Shown one piece after another: positions 34,245-43,388 of a stretch of DNA of 64,000 nucleotides. The stretch lies in contig NZ_MDEB01000004.1 of the NCBI RefSeq assembly GCF_002939945.1, forward strand, positions 248,001-312,000, in the 5' to 3' direction. Origin of the DNA: Xanthomonas arboricola pv. populi. Its GTDB lineage: Bacteria; Pseudomonadota; Gammaproteobacteria; Xanthomonadales; Xanthomonadaceae. The first letter of the stretch is position 1. Each line of letters opens with the position of its first letter. Position numbers and translations under genes: made by a program. The notes below the pieces were generated by a model. The model worked only from the letters and a program-made list of their open reading frames with translations, was not told the DNA's origin and ran no database searches.

Positions 34245-34391
34245 GTGTCCCGCCTGACGACTCCACGCTCCTTCTCTTCCGCTCGCCGCTGGTGGCGATG
34301 GTGGCCCGTTGCCGTCGTCCGCCCCGCCACAGAGTCCCGGAAGGAAAGTCGTCTTGATCACTGCAGAGCAGTTCCAGCGCCAGGCCGCTGA
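34245..34391 (+). CDS. Candidate Trp-codon leader peptide ahead of trpE
   Basis: A 48-codon frame starting at GTG 34245 and ending in TGA at 34389-34391. It encodes RRWWRWWP: four Trp codons within five (34290-34304). The frame ends 38 nt inside trpE, in a different frame. Its start is uncertain because no clear ribosome site precedes it. A weak -10-like TACAGT lies at 34233-34238. Just before the Trp codons the tract CTTCTCTTCC (34271-34280) can pair with the trpE ribosome site GGAAGGAAAG (34339-34348), nine of ten positions including one G-U pair. This fits a translational attenuator: stalling at Trp codons would cover the tract and free the trpE site. No experimental support is visible here. 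Confidence 0.55.
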   Translation: MSRLTTPRSFSSARRWWRWWPVAVVRPATESRKESRLDHCRAVPAPGR

Positions 34392-35829
34392 AGGTCACAC
34401 CCGTATCCCCGTTGTCCGCGAAGTGCTGTCCGACCTGGACACGCCGCTGTCGGTCTACCTGAAGCTCGCCGACGGCCCCTACACCTATCTGTTCGAATCG
34501 GTCGAAGGTGGCGAACGCTTCGGGCGCTATTCCATCATCGGCCTGCCGGCGCGGCGCGTGTACAGCTTCCGCGGGCATACGCTGGAAGTCAGCGAGCACG
34601 GCGAAGTGCTGGAAACCCGCGAGGTCGCCGACCCGCTGGCCGAAGTCGACGCCTTGCGCGCCGAACATTCGGTGCCGCAGCTCGACGGCCTGCCCGGCTT
34701 CACCGGCGGCCTGGTCGGCTGGTTCGGATTCGAGTGCATCCAGTACATCGAACCGCGCCTGGGCAGCGGCGACAAACCCGATGAGCTGGGCACGCCGGAC
34801 ATCCTGCTGATGCTGTCCGAAGAGCTGGCGGTGTTCGACAACCTCAAGGATCGTCTGTACCTGATCGTGCACGCCGACCCGCGCCAGCCGCAGGCCTATG
34901 TGCGCGCCAACCGGCGTCTGGACGAACTGGCGCATCGCCTGCGTCAGGGAGGCGCCGGTTATCCGCAGGCGCAGATTTCCGATGCGATCGACGAGTCGGA
35001 CTTCCACTCCTCGTTTACCCGCGAGGAATATCACGCGGTGGTGCGCAAGGCGCAGGAATACGTGCGTGCCGGCGACATCTTCCAGGTGGTGCCGTCGCAG
35101 CGGCTGCGCGTGCCGTTCCGTGCGCGTCCGGTGGATGTGTATCGCGCCCTGCGCGCGCTCAATCCCTCGCCGTACATGTATTTTCTCGACGTCGGGGGCA
35201 CGCAGGTGGTCGGCTCCTCGCCGGAAATCCTGGCGCGCCTGCGCGATGGCGTGGTCACCGTGCGCCCGATCGCCGGCACCCGTCCGCGCGGTGCCACGCC
35301 CGAGCAGGACAAGGCGCTGGAAGCCGAGCTGCTGGCCGACCCGAAAGAGCGCGCCGAGCACGTGATGCTGATCGATCTCGGTCGCAACGATGTCGGCCGC
35401 GTGGCCGAACCGGGGACGGTCAAGGTGGGCGAGCAGTTCGTGATCGAACGCTACAGCCACGTGATGCACATCGTCAGCGAGGTCACCGGCACGCTCAAGG
35501 CCGGGCTCAATTACAGCGACGTGCTGCGCGCGACCTTCCCGGCCGGCACCGTCAGCGGCGCGCCGAAGATCCGCGCGCTGGAGATCATCCGCGAGCTGGA
35601 GCCGGTCAAGCGCAACGTCTATTCCGGCGCGGTCGGTTATATCGGCTGGCACGGCGATGCCGACACCGCCATTGCGATCCGCACCGCGGTGATCCAGGAC
35701 GGATATCTGTACGTGCAGGCCGGCGGCGGCGTGGTCTACGACTCCGACCCGGATCTGGAATGGCAGGAGACCATGAACAAGGGCCGCGCGCTGTTCCGTG
35801 CGGTCGCGCAGGCGGCCAAGGGGCTGTGA
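34354..35829 (+). CDS. trpE: Anthranilate synthase component I
   Basis: Makes anthranilate from chorismate using ammonia supplied by TrpG; first committed step to Trp. It has 491 residues, normal length. The feedback-inhibition region is [19 protein letters not shown] near residue 47. Catalytic-domain signatures are [27 protein letters not shown] and [13 protein letters not shown] choose the TTG at 34354, with AAGGAAAG 5 nt before it; the frame upstream to 34309 lacks family sequence. The stop overlaps the next start as TGATG. See the leader entry for likely control. Confidence 0.96.
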   Translation: MITAEQFQRQAAEGHTRIPVVREVLSDLDTPLSVYLKLADGPYTYLFESVEGGERFGRYSIIGLPARRVYSFRGHTLEVSEHGEVLETREVADPLAEVDALRAEHSVPQLDGLPGFTGGLVGWFGFECIQYIEPRLGSGDKPDELGTPDILLMLSEELAVFDNLKDRLYLIVHADPRQPQAYVRANRRLDELAHRLRQGGAGYPQAQISDAIDESDFHSSFTREEYHAVVRKAQEYVRAGDIFQVVPSQRLRVPFRARPVDVYRALRALNPSPYMYFLDVGGTQVVGSSPEILARLRDGVVTVRPIAGTRPRGATPEQDKALEAELLADPKERAEHVMLIDLGRNDVGRVAEPGTVKVGEQFVIERYSHVMHIVSEVTGTLKAGLNYSDVLRATFPAGTVSGAPKIRALEIIRELEPVKRNVYSGAVGYIGWHGDADTAIAIRTAVIQDGYLYVQAGGGVVYDSDPDLEWQETMNKGRALFRAVAQAAKGL

Positions 35830-36896
35830 TGGACGGGCAGGGCAACGCTGCGCGCATCAGCTTCCGCAACGATTACAGCGAAGGCGCGCATCCGCGCCTG
35901 CTGCAGGCGTTGGCGCAGGCCAGTGCCGAGCAGAACGCCGGCTACGGCACCGATCGGCACACCGCGCGTGCGGCCGCGCTGATTCGCAGCGCGGTCGCGC
36001 AAGCGCAGGCCGAGGTGCATCTGCTGGTCGGCGGCACCCAGACCAACCTGACGGCGATCGCCGCGTTCCTGCGCCCGCATCAGGCGGTGATCGCGGTAGA
36101 CGCAGGGCACATCGCCACGCACGAAACCGGCGCCATCGAAGCGACCGGCCACAAGGTGCTGACCGTCCCCGCGTTGCACGACAAGCTGACGCCGGCGCTG
36201 ATCCAGCCATTGCTGGACGTGCACGGTAACGAGCACATGGTGCAACCGCGCCTGGTCTACATCTCCAACAGCACCGAAAGCGGCACCATCTACACCCGTG
36301 CCGAGCTCGAGGCGCTGTCGCGTTTCTGTCGCGCACACGACCTGCTGCTGTATCTGGATGGTGCACGCCTGGGCGCCGCACTGACCGCCGCTGGCAACGA
36401 TCTGGATCTGCCCACCATTGCCGCGCTGACCGATGCGTTCTACATCGGCGGCACCAAGAACGGCGCCCTGCTCGGCGAAGCGCTGGTCATCGTCAATCCC
36501 GCTCTGCAGGCGGACTTCCGCTATCTGATCAAGCAGCGCGGCGCGCTGCTGGCCAAGGGCATGCTGCTGGGGTCGCAGTTCGCCACCTTGTTCGAAGATG
36601 GCCTGTTCTTCGAGCTGGCCGCACATGCCAATGCCATGGCGCAGCGCCTGCGCGTGGGATTGCTGGCTGCTGGCGCGCAGTTCACCAGCGACTCGCCAAC
36701 CAACCAGCAGTTCATCGCCGTCAGCGCGCAGCGGGCCGCGCTGCTGGCGCAACGCTACGACTTCGAACGCTGGGAAGTGCGCACCGATGGCAGTCACGTG
36801 ATCCGCTTCGTGACCTCGTGGGCGACCACGGCAGCGTCGGTCGATCGGCTCTGTGCGGACTTCGCAATGCGCGGTGGCCCCGATGCTTGTGCATAA
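35829..36896 (+). CDS. Low-specificity L-threonine aldolase family protein (PLP-dependent)
   Basis: A 355-residue fold-type I PLP enzyme that by family splits threonine or related beta-hydroxy amino acids to glycine and an aldehyde. ISFRNDYSEGAHPRLLQAL opens the protein, the cofactor-contacting stretch is LLYLDGARLGAAL, and the PLP lysine lies in YIGGTKNGALLGEA. It shares one base with the trpE stop (TGATG), so it is translationally coupled to trpE, although threonine cleavage has no direct place in Trp synthesis. Other beta-eliminating lyase activity cannot be excluded. Confidence 0.87.
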   Translation: MDGQGNAARISFRNDYSEGAHPRLLQALAQASAEQNAGYGTDRHTARAAALIRSAVAQAQAEVHLLVGGTQTNLTAIAAFLRPHQAVIAVDAGHIATHETGAIEATGHKVLTVPALHDKLTPALIQPLLDVHGNEHMVQPRLVYISNSTESGTIYTRAELEALSRFCRAHDLLLYLDGARLGAALTAAGNDLDLPTIAALTDAFYIGGTKNGALLGEALVIVNPALQADFRYLIKQRGALLAKGMLLGSQFATLFEDGLFFELAAHANAMAQRLRVGLLAAGAQFTSDSPTNQQFIAVSAQRAALLAQRYDFERWEVRTDGSHVIRFVTSWATTAASVDRLCADFAMRGGPDACA

Positions 36897-36914
36897 CCAC
36901 GTCTCTTATCAAGG

Positions 36915-37119
36915 ATGAACCCGATGAAGCGAATTGCCGTTTGGATTGTCGCCAGCCTGTTGATGCTGCCGCTCGCCGCGACAGCGCAGGTCAACAGCCT
37001 GCCATCGCAGCCGCATTTGCTGGTCAAAGGCCAGGCCTACCGCACGGTCGACCCGGATCGCTTCATCATCGGTCACCTACACCGAAAACATCTATGCGGT
37101 CTTCCTGATCGCGCAATGA
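36915..37119 (+). pseudogene. Remnant of a periplasmic SIMPL (DUF541)-type protein with an internal deletion
   Basis: The 5' part reads as a signal peptide (MKRIAVWIVASLLMLPLAAT, cut near TAQ) and then NSLPSQPHLLVKGQAYRTV, the usual opening of a SIMPL-domain protein. At about 37065 the reading shifts. In another frame the sequence gives [15 protein letters not shown] and a stop at 37117-37119, which looks like the end of the same kind of protein. The middle (normally some 150-200 residues) is missing. The intact frame through to 37139 is therefore not a real product. The match to SIMPL is by motif memory only. Confidence 0.65.
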
Positions 37120-37129
37120 GTCCCCTGCC

Positions 37130-37708
37130 ATGCTGCTGATGCTCGACAACTACGACAGCTTCACCTACAACCTCGTGCAGTACCTGCAGGCCCTGGGCGC
37201 CGAGGTCACGGTGGTGCGCAACGACGCGATGAGCGTGGATCAGATCGCCGCGCTCAGGCCCGAGCGCATCGTGATCTCGCCCGGTCCGTGCACCCCGAAC
37301 GAGGCCGGTATCTCGCTGCAGCTGATCGAGCAGCTGGGCCAGACCACGCCGATCCTGGGCGTGTGTCTGGGGCATCAAAGCATCGGGCAGGTCTATGGCG
37401 GCGATGTGATCCGCGCCGACAACATCATGCATGGCAAGACCTCGCCGATCCGCCACCAGGGCAAGGGCGTGTTCGCCGGCCTGCCGGACAGCTACGAGGC
37501 CACCCGCTATCACTCGCTGGTGGTGGACAAGGCCACCTTGCCCGACGCGCTGGAAGTCACCGCCTGGACCGAGAATCCGGATGGCTCGATCGAAGAGATC
37601 ATGGGCCTGCGCCATCGCCAGTTCCCGGTCGAAGGCGTGCAGTTCCATCCCGAGTCGATCCTGACCCAGCACGGTCACGCCTTGCTGAAAAACTTCCTGC
37701 AACGTTGA
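37130..37708 (+). CDS. trpG: Anthranilate synthase component II (glutamine amidotransferase)
   Basis: A class I glutaminase that feeds ammonia to TrpE; in some bacteria the same protein also serves para-aminobenzoate synthesis. It has 192 residues. [16 protein letters not shown] opens it, the nucleophile Cys lies in [11 protein letters not shown] (about residue 79), and the His/Glu of the triad in VQFHPESIL. It is separated from trpE by the aldolase gene and the SIMPL remnant. Confidence 0.97.
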   Translation: MLLMLDNYDSFTYNLVQYLQALGAEVTVVRNDAMSVDQIAALRPERIVISPGPCTPNEAGISLQLIEQLGQTTPILGVCLGHQSIGQVYGGDVIRADNIMHGKTSPIRHQGKGVFAGLPDSYEATRYHSLVVDKATLPDALEVTAWTENPDGSIEEIMGLRHRQFPVEGVQFHPESILTQHGHALLKNFLQR

Positions 37709-37883
37709 TCGAAATGCGTACCGCGTGCGTCGCCAGTGCCGCTGCAACCTTCGTCAGTCTCGATGCAGTCTTCAGCAACATCGATGCACCGGCGATCGAT
37801 GCGCACAATGCCCGCAATCACCTGCGCGGCAGCGCGCGGCGGGTTTCCCGCTTCGCTTCGTCCACACCTGCATCCGGATCACG

Positions 37884-38516
37884 ATGAGCACCGCCAGCGA
37901 CAGCTTCCACTTCTACGAACCAGGCCAGGGCCACGGGCTGCCGCACGATCCCTTCAACGCCATCGTCGGTCCGCGACCGATCGGCTGGATCGGCTCGCGC
38001 AGCGCCGAGGGCATCGCCAATCTGGCGCCTTACAGCTTCTTCAATGCGTTCAACTACGTGCCGCCGATCGTCGGCTTTGCCAGCATCGGCCGCAAGGACA
38101 GCTTGCGCAATATCGAAGCCACCGGCGAGTTCACCTGGAACCTGGCCACGCGCCCGTTGGCCGAGGCGATGAATGCCAGCGCGGCGATGGTGCCGGCGGA
38201 GGTCGACGAATTCGCATTGGCCGGCTTGCAGATGGCGCCGTCGCGGCTGATCGATGTGCCGCGTGTCGCGTCCAGCCCGGTCAGTTTCGAATGCCGGCTC
38301 AGCCAGCTGTCGCCGCTGCAGAGCGCAGGCGGTCAGGCCATCGAAACCTGGCTGGTCCTGGGCGAAGTGGTCGGCGTGCATCTGGCGCACGCGGCGTTGC
38401 AGGACGGCATCTACGATCCCGCGGCCGTGCAGACGATTCTGCGCGCGGGCGGTGCCGCCGATTATTTCGAAGTGCAGGCGCAAGCGCGCTTCCGCATGCG
38501 GCGCCCGGGCCAGTGA
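37884..38516 (+). CDS. Flavin reductase-like (FMN-binding split barrel) protein
   Basis: A 210-residue protein of the flavoredoxin/flavin reductase-like family. PFNAIVGPRPIGWIGSRSA and the following ANLAPYSFFNAFNYVPPIV are the FMN-binding signature. It is soluble, with no export signal. It lies between trpG and trpD on the same strand; its role there is unclear. The start at 37884 is chosen because upstream codons of the frame show no family sequence. Confidence 0.88.
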   Translation: MSTASDSFHFYEPGQGHGLPHDPFNAIVGPRPIGWIGSRSAEGIANLAPYSFFNAFNYVPPIVGFASIGRKDSLRNIEATGEFTWNLATRPLAEAMNASAAMVPAEVDEFALAGLQMAPSRLIDVPRVASSPVSFECRLSQLSPLQSAGGQAIETWLVLGEVVGVHLAHAALQDGIYDPAAVQTILRAGGAADYFEVQAQARFRMRRPGQ

Positions 38517-38633
38517 GCGCTGCGCGCTACGACGCTGCATGGTATTGCCGCGATGCGCGACTGCAGCGCCAGGATTGATCGATCAACCTCGCTCCCGCAC
38601 CTCTTTCCTCACGTTTTGCCACGGTCCTCGCTC

Positions 38634-39671
38634 ATGCCCATCACCCCGCAAGAAGCCCTGCAGCGCACCATCGAACACCGCGAAATCTTCCACGACGAAA
38701 TGGTCGAGCTGATGCGCCAGATCATGCGTGGCGAGGTCTCGGACATGATGGTCTCGGCCATCCTCACCGGGCTGCGGGTCAAGAAGGAAACCATCGGCGA
38801 AATCGCCGGTGCAGCCACGGTGATGCGCGAGTTCTCGCGACGCGTGGAAGTAAGCGATCGCCAGCACATGGTCGATATCGTCGGCACCGGCGGCGATGGC
38901 TCGCAGACCTTCAACATCTCCACCTGCGCGATGTTCGTGGCCGCCGCCGGCGGTGCCAAGGTCGCCAAGCACGGCAACCGCAGCGTCTCCTCCAAGTCCG
39001 GCAGTGCCGACGCGCTGGAGGCACTGGGCGCGGCGATCGAGTTGCAGCCCGAGCAGGTCGCCGCCGCGCTGGCGCAGACCGGTATCGGCTTCATGTATGC
39101 GCCGGTGCATCATCCGGCCATGAAGGTGGTGGCGCCGGTGCGTCGCGAAATGGGCGTGCGCACCATCTTCAACATCCTCGGCCCGCTGACCAACCCGGCC
39201 GGCTCGCCGAACATCCTGATGGGCGTGTTCCATCCGGATCTGGTCGGCATCCAGGCGCGCGTGTTGCAGGAACTCGGCGCCGAGCGCGCGCTGGTGGTGT
39301 GGGGGCGCGATGGCATGGACGAGCTCTCGCTGGGTGCCGGCACCCTGGTCGGCGAGCTGCGCGATGGCCAGGTGCGCGAGTATGAAGTGCATCCGGAGGA
39401 TTTCGGCATCGCCATGTCGGCCAGCCGCAACCTCAAGGTGGCCGATGCCGCGCAGTCACGCGCGATGCTGCTGCAGGTGCTGGACAACGTGCCCGGCCCG
39501 GCGCTGGACATCGTCGCCCTCAACGCCGGTGCCGCCCTTTACGTGGCAGGCGTGTCCGACAGCATCGCCGATGGCGTCGTGCGGGCGCGTGCGGTCCTGG
39601 CCGATGGTTCTGCGCGTGCAAAACTGGACGCCTATGTCGCCTGCACCCGGCAGATTGCCCTGCAGGCCTGA
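38634..39671 (+). CDS. trpD: Anthranilate phosphoribosyltransferase
   Basis: Joins anthranilate to PRPP, second step of Trp synthesis. It has 345 residues. The PRPP loop is [17 protein letters not shown] (about residues 80-96), the metal/substrate segment [18 protein letters not shown], and [14 protein letters not shown] follows. The start [10 protein letters not shown] at 38634 is the family start. It is followed at 129 bp by trpC on the same strand. Confidence 0.97.
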   Translation: MPITPQEALQRTIEHREIFHDEMVELMRQIMRGEVSDMMVSAILTGLRVKKETIGEIAGAATVMREFSRRVEVSDRQHMVDIVGTGGDGSQTFNISTCAMFVAAAGGAKVAKHGNRSVSSKSGSADALEALGAAIELQPEQVAAALAQTGIGFMYAPVHHPAMKVVAPVRREMGVRTIFNILGPLTNPAGSPNILMGVFHPDLVGIQARVLQELGAERALVVWGRDGMDELSLGAGTLVGELRDGQVREYEVHPEDFGIAMSASRNLKVADAAQSRAMLLQVLDNVPGPALDIVALNAGAALYVAGVSDSIADGVVRARAVLADGSARAKLDAYVACTRQIALQA

Positions 39672-39800
39672 CCGCTTCCCACCGCACCGGCAAGCACGCG
39701 TCGGCATCCTCACAACACCGCTGGCATGCTGCGCGCTGGCGCGTGGCGGTCAGTTGCGGCCGTCTTGACCGATAATGCCCGCCCGCCAGGACCCGATACG

Positions 39801-40598
39801 ATGAGCGACATCCTCAACACCATCCTTGCCCGCAAGGCCGAAGAAATCGCCGAGCGCAGTGTGCGCGTGCCGCTGGCCGAGCTGATCGCGCGCAGCGCCG
39901 ACCTGCCGCTCACGCGCGGTTTTGCCAACGCCATGCAGGCCAGCATCGCCGCCGGCGAGCCGGCGGTGATCGCCGAAGTGAAGAAGGCCAGTCCGTCCAA
40001 GGGCGTGATCCGGCCCGACTTCCACCCGGCCGACATCGCGGTCAGCTATGAATTCGGAGGCGCCAGTTGCCTGTCGGTGCTGACCGACGTGGACTTCTTC
40101 CAGGGCGCCGATGCCTATCTGCAACAGGCGCGCGAGGCCTGCACGTTGCCGGTGCTGCGCAAGGACTTCACCGTCGACCCCTACCAGGTCTACGAAGCGC
40201 GCGTGCTCGGCGCCGATTGCATCCTGCTGATCGTCTCGGCACTGGACGATGCGCAGCTGGCCGAGCTCTCCGGCCTGGCCATGCAGCTGGGCCTGGACGT
40301 GCTGGTGGAAGTGCACGACATCGACGAACTCGAGCGCGCGGTGCAGGTGCCGGTGCCGCTGGTGGGCATCAACAATCGCAATCTGCGCACCTTCGAAGTG
40401 ACGCTGCAGACCACGCTGGACATGCGCGCGGCCGTGCCGCGCGACCGCATCCTGGTCACCGAAAGCGGCATCGTCACTCCCGCCGATGTGCAGTTGATGC
40501 GCAGCCACGGCGTGAACGCGTTTCTGGTCGGCGAGACCTTCATGCGCGCGCCCGAACCCGGCGAGTCGCTGCGTCAGCTATTCTTTGCGCATGACTGA
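39801..40598 (+). CDS. trpC: Indole-3-glycerol phosphate synthase
   Basis: Closes the indole ring from carboxyphenylamino-deoxyribulose phosphate. It is a 265-residue TIM barrel, monofunctional (no fused TrpF). [16 protein letters not shown] carries the catalytic Lys, [12 protein letters not shown] the second Lys, and [12 protein letters not shown] and TESGI the phosphate site. The last 8 nt overlap the next gene's start. trpF, trpB and trpA are not in this window. Confidence 0.97.
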   Translation: MSDILNTILARKAEEIAERSVRVPLAELIARSADLPLTRGFANAMQASIAAGEPAVIAEVKKASPSKGVIRPDFHPADIAVSYEFGGASCLSVLTDVDFFQGADAYLQQAREACTLPVLRKDFTVDPYQVYEARVLGADCILLIVSALDDAQLAELSGLAMQLGLDVLVEVHDIDELERAVQVPVPLVGINNRNLRTFEVTLQTTLDMRAAVPRDRILVTESGIVTPADVQLMRSHGVNAFLVGETFMRAPEPGESLRQLFFAHD

Positions 40599-41307
40599 GG
40601 CGTATCCCGTACCGCGCGACGACGCACCGCTGGTGGTCTTCGATTTCGACCACACGTTGTATGACGGCGACTCCGGCAGCCATCTGTTCGCCTGGCTGAT
40701 CAAGCGCAACCCGTTGCGTCTGCTGGTGGCGCTGTTGGCCTCGCCGATCCTCGGTCCGATGGTGGCGACGCTGCCGACCCGCCGCCGCGGCGTATCCGGT
40801 TATGTGTGGATCGCCACCTTCGGTCTGCACCGCACGCGCGAGTTCAACCGTTTCATCGATGCGTACGTGCTCAAGCACGAAGTGCAGATCCGGCAGCGCT
40901 TGTTGCCGCACGCCTTGAAGGTGTTCACCGATCACCGGGCTGCCGGCGACCGTGTGGTGGTGGCCACCGGCGCGCCGCCGGAACTGGCGCGCGCGATTCT
41001 CGGCTTTGTCGCGCATCAGGACGTGCCGGTGATCGGCAGCCTGGTCGGCCCCCGCCTGGGCGCGGTCACCGCGCGGCGTCACTGCCACAACGAAGAGAAG
41101 ATGCGCATGCTGCGCGAGCGCGGCTATGCCGACATCGCCATCGCCTACTCGGACAGCACCGCGGATCTGCCGCTGTTGAAGGCGGCGCGCGCGCCGGTGG
41201 TGGTCAATCCGAAGGCCAATCGCGAAGCGCTGTTCCGGCAGGTGCTGCCGGCGGGCACGCCGATCCTCAACTGGGGGTGTCGCGATCGCGGTGGCAAGGC
41301 GCTGTAG
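40591..41307 (+). CDS. HAD-superfamily phosphatase (HAD-IB)
   Basis: A 238-residue hydrolase. The nucleophile motif is [15 protein letters not shown] (Asp at about residues 17 and 19), motif II is [11 protein letters not shown], and motif III/IV is [12 protein letters not shown]. It resembles SerB/PSP-like HAD-IB phosphatases, with a hydrophobic stretch [15 protein letters not shown] near residue 45 that may touch the membrane. It overlaps trpC by 8 nt and is likely cotranscribed. Substrate unknown. Confidence 0.88.
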   Translation: MTEAYPVPRDDAPLVVFDFDHTLYDGDSGSHLFAWLIKRNPLRLLVALLASPILGPMVATLPTRRRGVSGYVWIATFGLHRTREFNRFIDAYVLKHEVQIRQRLLPHALKVFTDHRAAGDRVVVATGAPPELARAILGFVAHQDVPVIGSLVGPRLGAVTARRHCHNEEKMRMLRERGYADIAIAYSDSTADLPLLKAARAPVVVNPKANREALFRQVLPAGTPILNWGCRDRGGKAL

Positions 41308-41529
41308 CGCCTGGCGCCGGTAGCGGCGCGCATCCTGGCGGGCGCGGCAGGCATTCGAACCCGGCAGCTACCGCGCGGACACACCGCTGGCTTGGCGCGC
41401 ATCTGGCGGCTGTTCACTGACATTTATTGGTCACGCCAAGCCCGCCGAAGCAGCAGGGAAGGGCAATCCGCTGGCAATGCACAGCGCGCACGCGGCACGT
41501 TACAGCGGAGCGCGCCCGGCTGCATCAGT

Positions 41530-41587
41530 CCGCATGCCGTGCGGCATGCGGTTCAAGCTGCGGCTGGTGCAGCACTGCACCAGCCGC
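41530..41587 (-). terminator. Two consecutive palindromes downstream of clp
   Basis: Arms GCGGCTGGTGCA / TGCACCAGCCGC (41560-41571, 41576-41587; 12 bp, 4-nt loop) lie 12 nt past the clp stop. The second palindrome CCGCATGCCG-TG-CGGCATGCGG (41530-41551) follows. There is no T run. They probably end or stabilise clp mRNA. Confidence 0.6.
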
Positions 41588-41599
41588 GACCACGACCGC

Positions 41600-42292
41600 T
41601 TAGCGGGTGCCGTAGAGCACGACGGTCTTGCCGCGTGCATGCAGCAGGCCGTCGGCCTGCAGCTTCTTGAGCACGCGCCCGGCCATTTCGCGCGAACAGC
41701 CCACCAGCCGTGCCAGCTCCTGTCGCGACACGCGCAGCTGGGTACCCTGCGGGTGACTCATCGCTTCCGGCTCCTTGGACAGATCGTGCAGGGTGCGCAC
41801 GATGCGGTCGGTCACGTCCAGGAACGCCAGGCGGCTGGCTTTCCTTGTGGTGTCGAGCAGCCGCTTGGACAGCTGAACGCCAATCGCGTACAGGATGCGG
41901 GGCGCATCCGGCGACAGGCTGGTCTGGAACAGCTGCTGCAGCCGCTCGTAGCTGATCTCGGCCAGCTCGCACTGGGTGCGGGTGCGCAAGATCACCTCGC
42001 GGGTGTCGGATTCGATGAACAACCCCATCTCGCCGACGAACTCGCCGCTACCGAAGTAGCCCAGCACCAACTCACGATCGTCATCTTCCTCGGCAATGAT
42101 GCTCACCGAGCCACTGATCACGTAGTAAAGGGTGCCAGCCGGGTCTCCTGGCCGGAACACATCGGTCCGGGTCGGATAGCGCCTGCGATGGCTGTGCGCC
42201 AGGAAACGCTCGATCGTGCCCGCGTCCAGCGCCAGAGAGGGGGTAGCGTTACGTACCGTCGTAGTCACAACCGTCGTGTTTCCTGGGCTCAT
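41600..42292 (-). CDS. clp: CRP-like global regulator Clp
   Basis: A 230-residue CRP/FNR-type regulator. Residues about 25-140 form the cyclic-nucleotide-binding barrel (GEFVGEMGLFIESDTREV), a long dimer helix follows, and the helix-turn-helix is VSRQELARLVGCSREMAGRV (about 192-211). In Xanthomonas, Clp responds to cyclic di-GMP instead of cAMP: it activates virulence genes when c-di-GMP is low. Glu99, known to matter for that ligand, is present here (R98-E99-V100). The gene is divergent from speD across a 137-bp region. Confidence 0.97.
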   Translation of the reverse strand: MSPGNTTVVTTTVRNATPSLALDAGTIERFLAHSHRRRYPTRTDVFRPGDPAGTLYYVISGSVSIIAEEDDDRELVLGYFGSGEFVGEMGLFIESDTREVILRTRTQCELAEISYERLQQLFQTSLSPDAPRILYAIGVQLSKRLLDTTRKASRLAFLDVTDRIVRTLHDLSKEPEAMSHPQGTQLRVSRQELARLVGCSREMAGRVLKKLQADGLLHARGKTVVLYGTR

Positions 42293-42429
42293 GGTAGTTC
42301 CGCGTGTAATTTCTGAAGCTTAACGGCATGAGTCATGCAAGGTAAACCATTCTTAACATCGGCATTTCGTTGCTGGGATCTTTGGCTCATAATTGTTTCC
42401 TTTCCCGCCTTCCATAAGGACAGACCGAC

Positions 42430-43224
42430 GTGGTCAAGCCGTTGCCTCGCCTGAGGCTACAGGGGTTCAACAACCTCACCAAGGCGTTGAGCTTCAACAT
42501 CTACGACGTCTGTTACGCGCGTACCGAAGAGGAGCGTCAGCGCTACATCGAATATATCGATGAGCAGTACGACGCCGATCGTCTGACGCAGATCCTGACC
42601 GATGTTGCCGAGATCATTGGCGCCAACATCCTCAATATCGCACGTCAGGACTACGATCCGCAGGGCGCATCGGTCACGATCCTGATCTCGGAAGAGCCCG
42701 TCATCGACAAAAAGCAGGCCGGCAAGGAGCTGATCTCCGATGCTGTGGTTGCTCATATGGACAAAAGTCATATCACTGTCCATACATACCCCGAGACGCA
42801 TCCGCAGGAAGGCATCGCCACGTTCCGCGCCGACATCGACGTCGCCACCTGCGGCGTGATCTCGCCGTTGAAGGCGCTGAACTACCTGATCGAGAGTCTG
42901 GAGTCGGATATCGTGATCATGGACTACCGCGTCCGTGGCTTCACCCGCGATGTGAAGGGCAAGAAGCACTACATCGACCACAAGATCAACTCGATCCAGC
43001 ACTTCCTCGCCAAGAACGTGAAGTCGCGTTACGAAATGTTCGACGTGAACGTCTATCAGGAAAACATCTTCCACACCAAGATGCACCTGAAGGACTTCGA
43101 CCTGGACCAGTACCTGTTCGAGGAGCGCGCCAAGAACCTCTCGTTCAAGGAGCGCATGAAGATCGAAACGCTGCTCAAGCGCGAGATCGAGGAACTGTTT
43201 CACGGGCGCAACCTGAGCGAATAA
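42430..43224 (+). CDS. speD: S-adenosylmethionine decarboxylase proenzyme
   Basis: Supplies decarboxylated AdoMet for spermidine synthesis. It is the 264-residue E. coli-type proenzyme. The self-cleavage site is Lys112-Ser113 in [14 protein letters not shown], giving the pyruvoyl group on the alpha chain. [17 protein letters not shown] holds the catalytic Cys region. The start is a GTG. The leader (42293-42429) includes an AT-rich CTCATAATTG patch near 42387 that may be a -10 region. Confidence 0.96.
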
Positions 43225-43277
43225 GCGCAGCGAGCGAGCGGTTGCGCGACCTGCCTGCAGGCGCGCGAAAGAACCAA

Positions 43278-43328
43278 GGCGGGACGGCCCGCCACGCGAC
43301 GACCTCGCGTTCCACAGCCGACGGCGGC
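43278..43328 (+). promoter_or_regulatory. Guanidine-II-like (mini-ykkC) riboswitch candidate ahead of gdx
   Basis: Two small hairpins, each with an ACGG tetraloop: GGCGGG-ACGG-CCCGCC (43278-43293) and GCCG-ACGG-CGGC (43317-43328), 23 nt apart. Paired hairpins with ACGR loops are the mark of the guanidine-II riboswitch, which typically controls SMR guanidinium exporters, and gdx follows. The second hairpin's 3' arm is reused in the terminator at 43324-43351. Confidence 0.75.
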
Positions 43329-43360
43329 CCAGTGTGCAAGCACTGGGCCGCTTTTTTTTT
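43324..43360 (+). terminator. Terminator overlapping the second riboswitch hairpin
   Basis: Perfect 11-bp arms (GCGGCCCAGTG / CACTGGGCCGC) with a 6-nt loop, followed by nine T. The 5' arm shares 43324-43328 with the second ACGG hairpin, so the two folds exclude each other. It could also end speD transcription, 100 nt upstream. Confidence 0.88.
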
Positions 43361-43388
43361 GTGCGTTTTTCAAGTGAGGAGTGATGCG

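Noticed and set aside
36915-37139. Small intact secreted protein
   Set aside because: Both ends look like parts of one longer SIMPL-type protein read in different frames; better explained as a deletion remnant.
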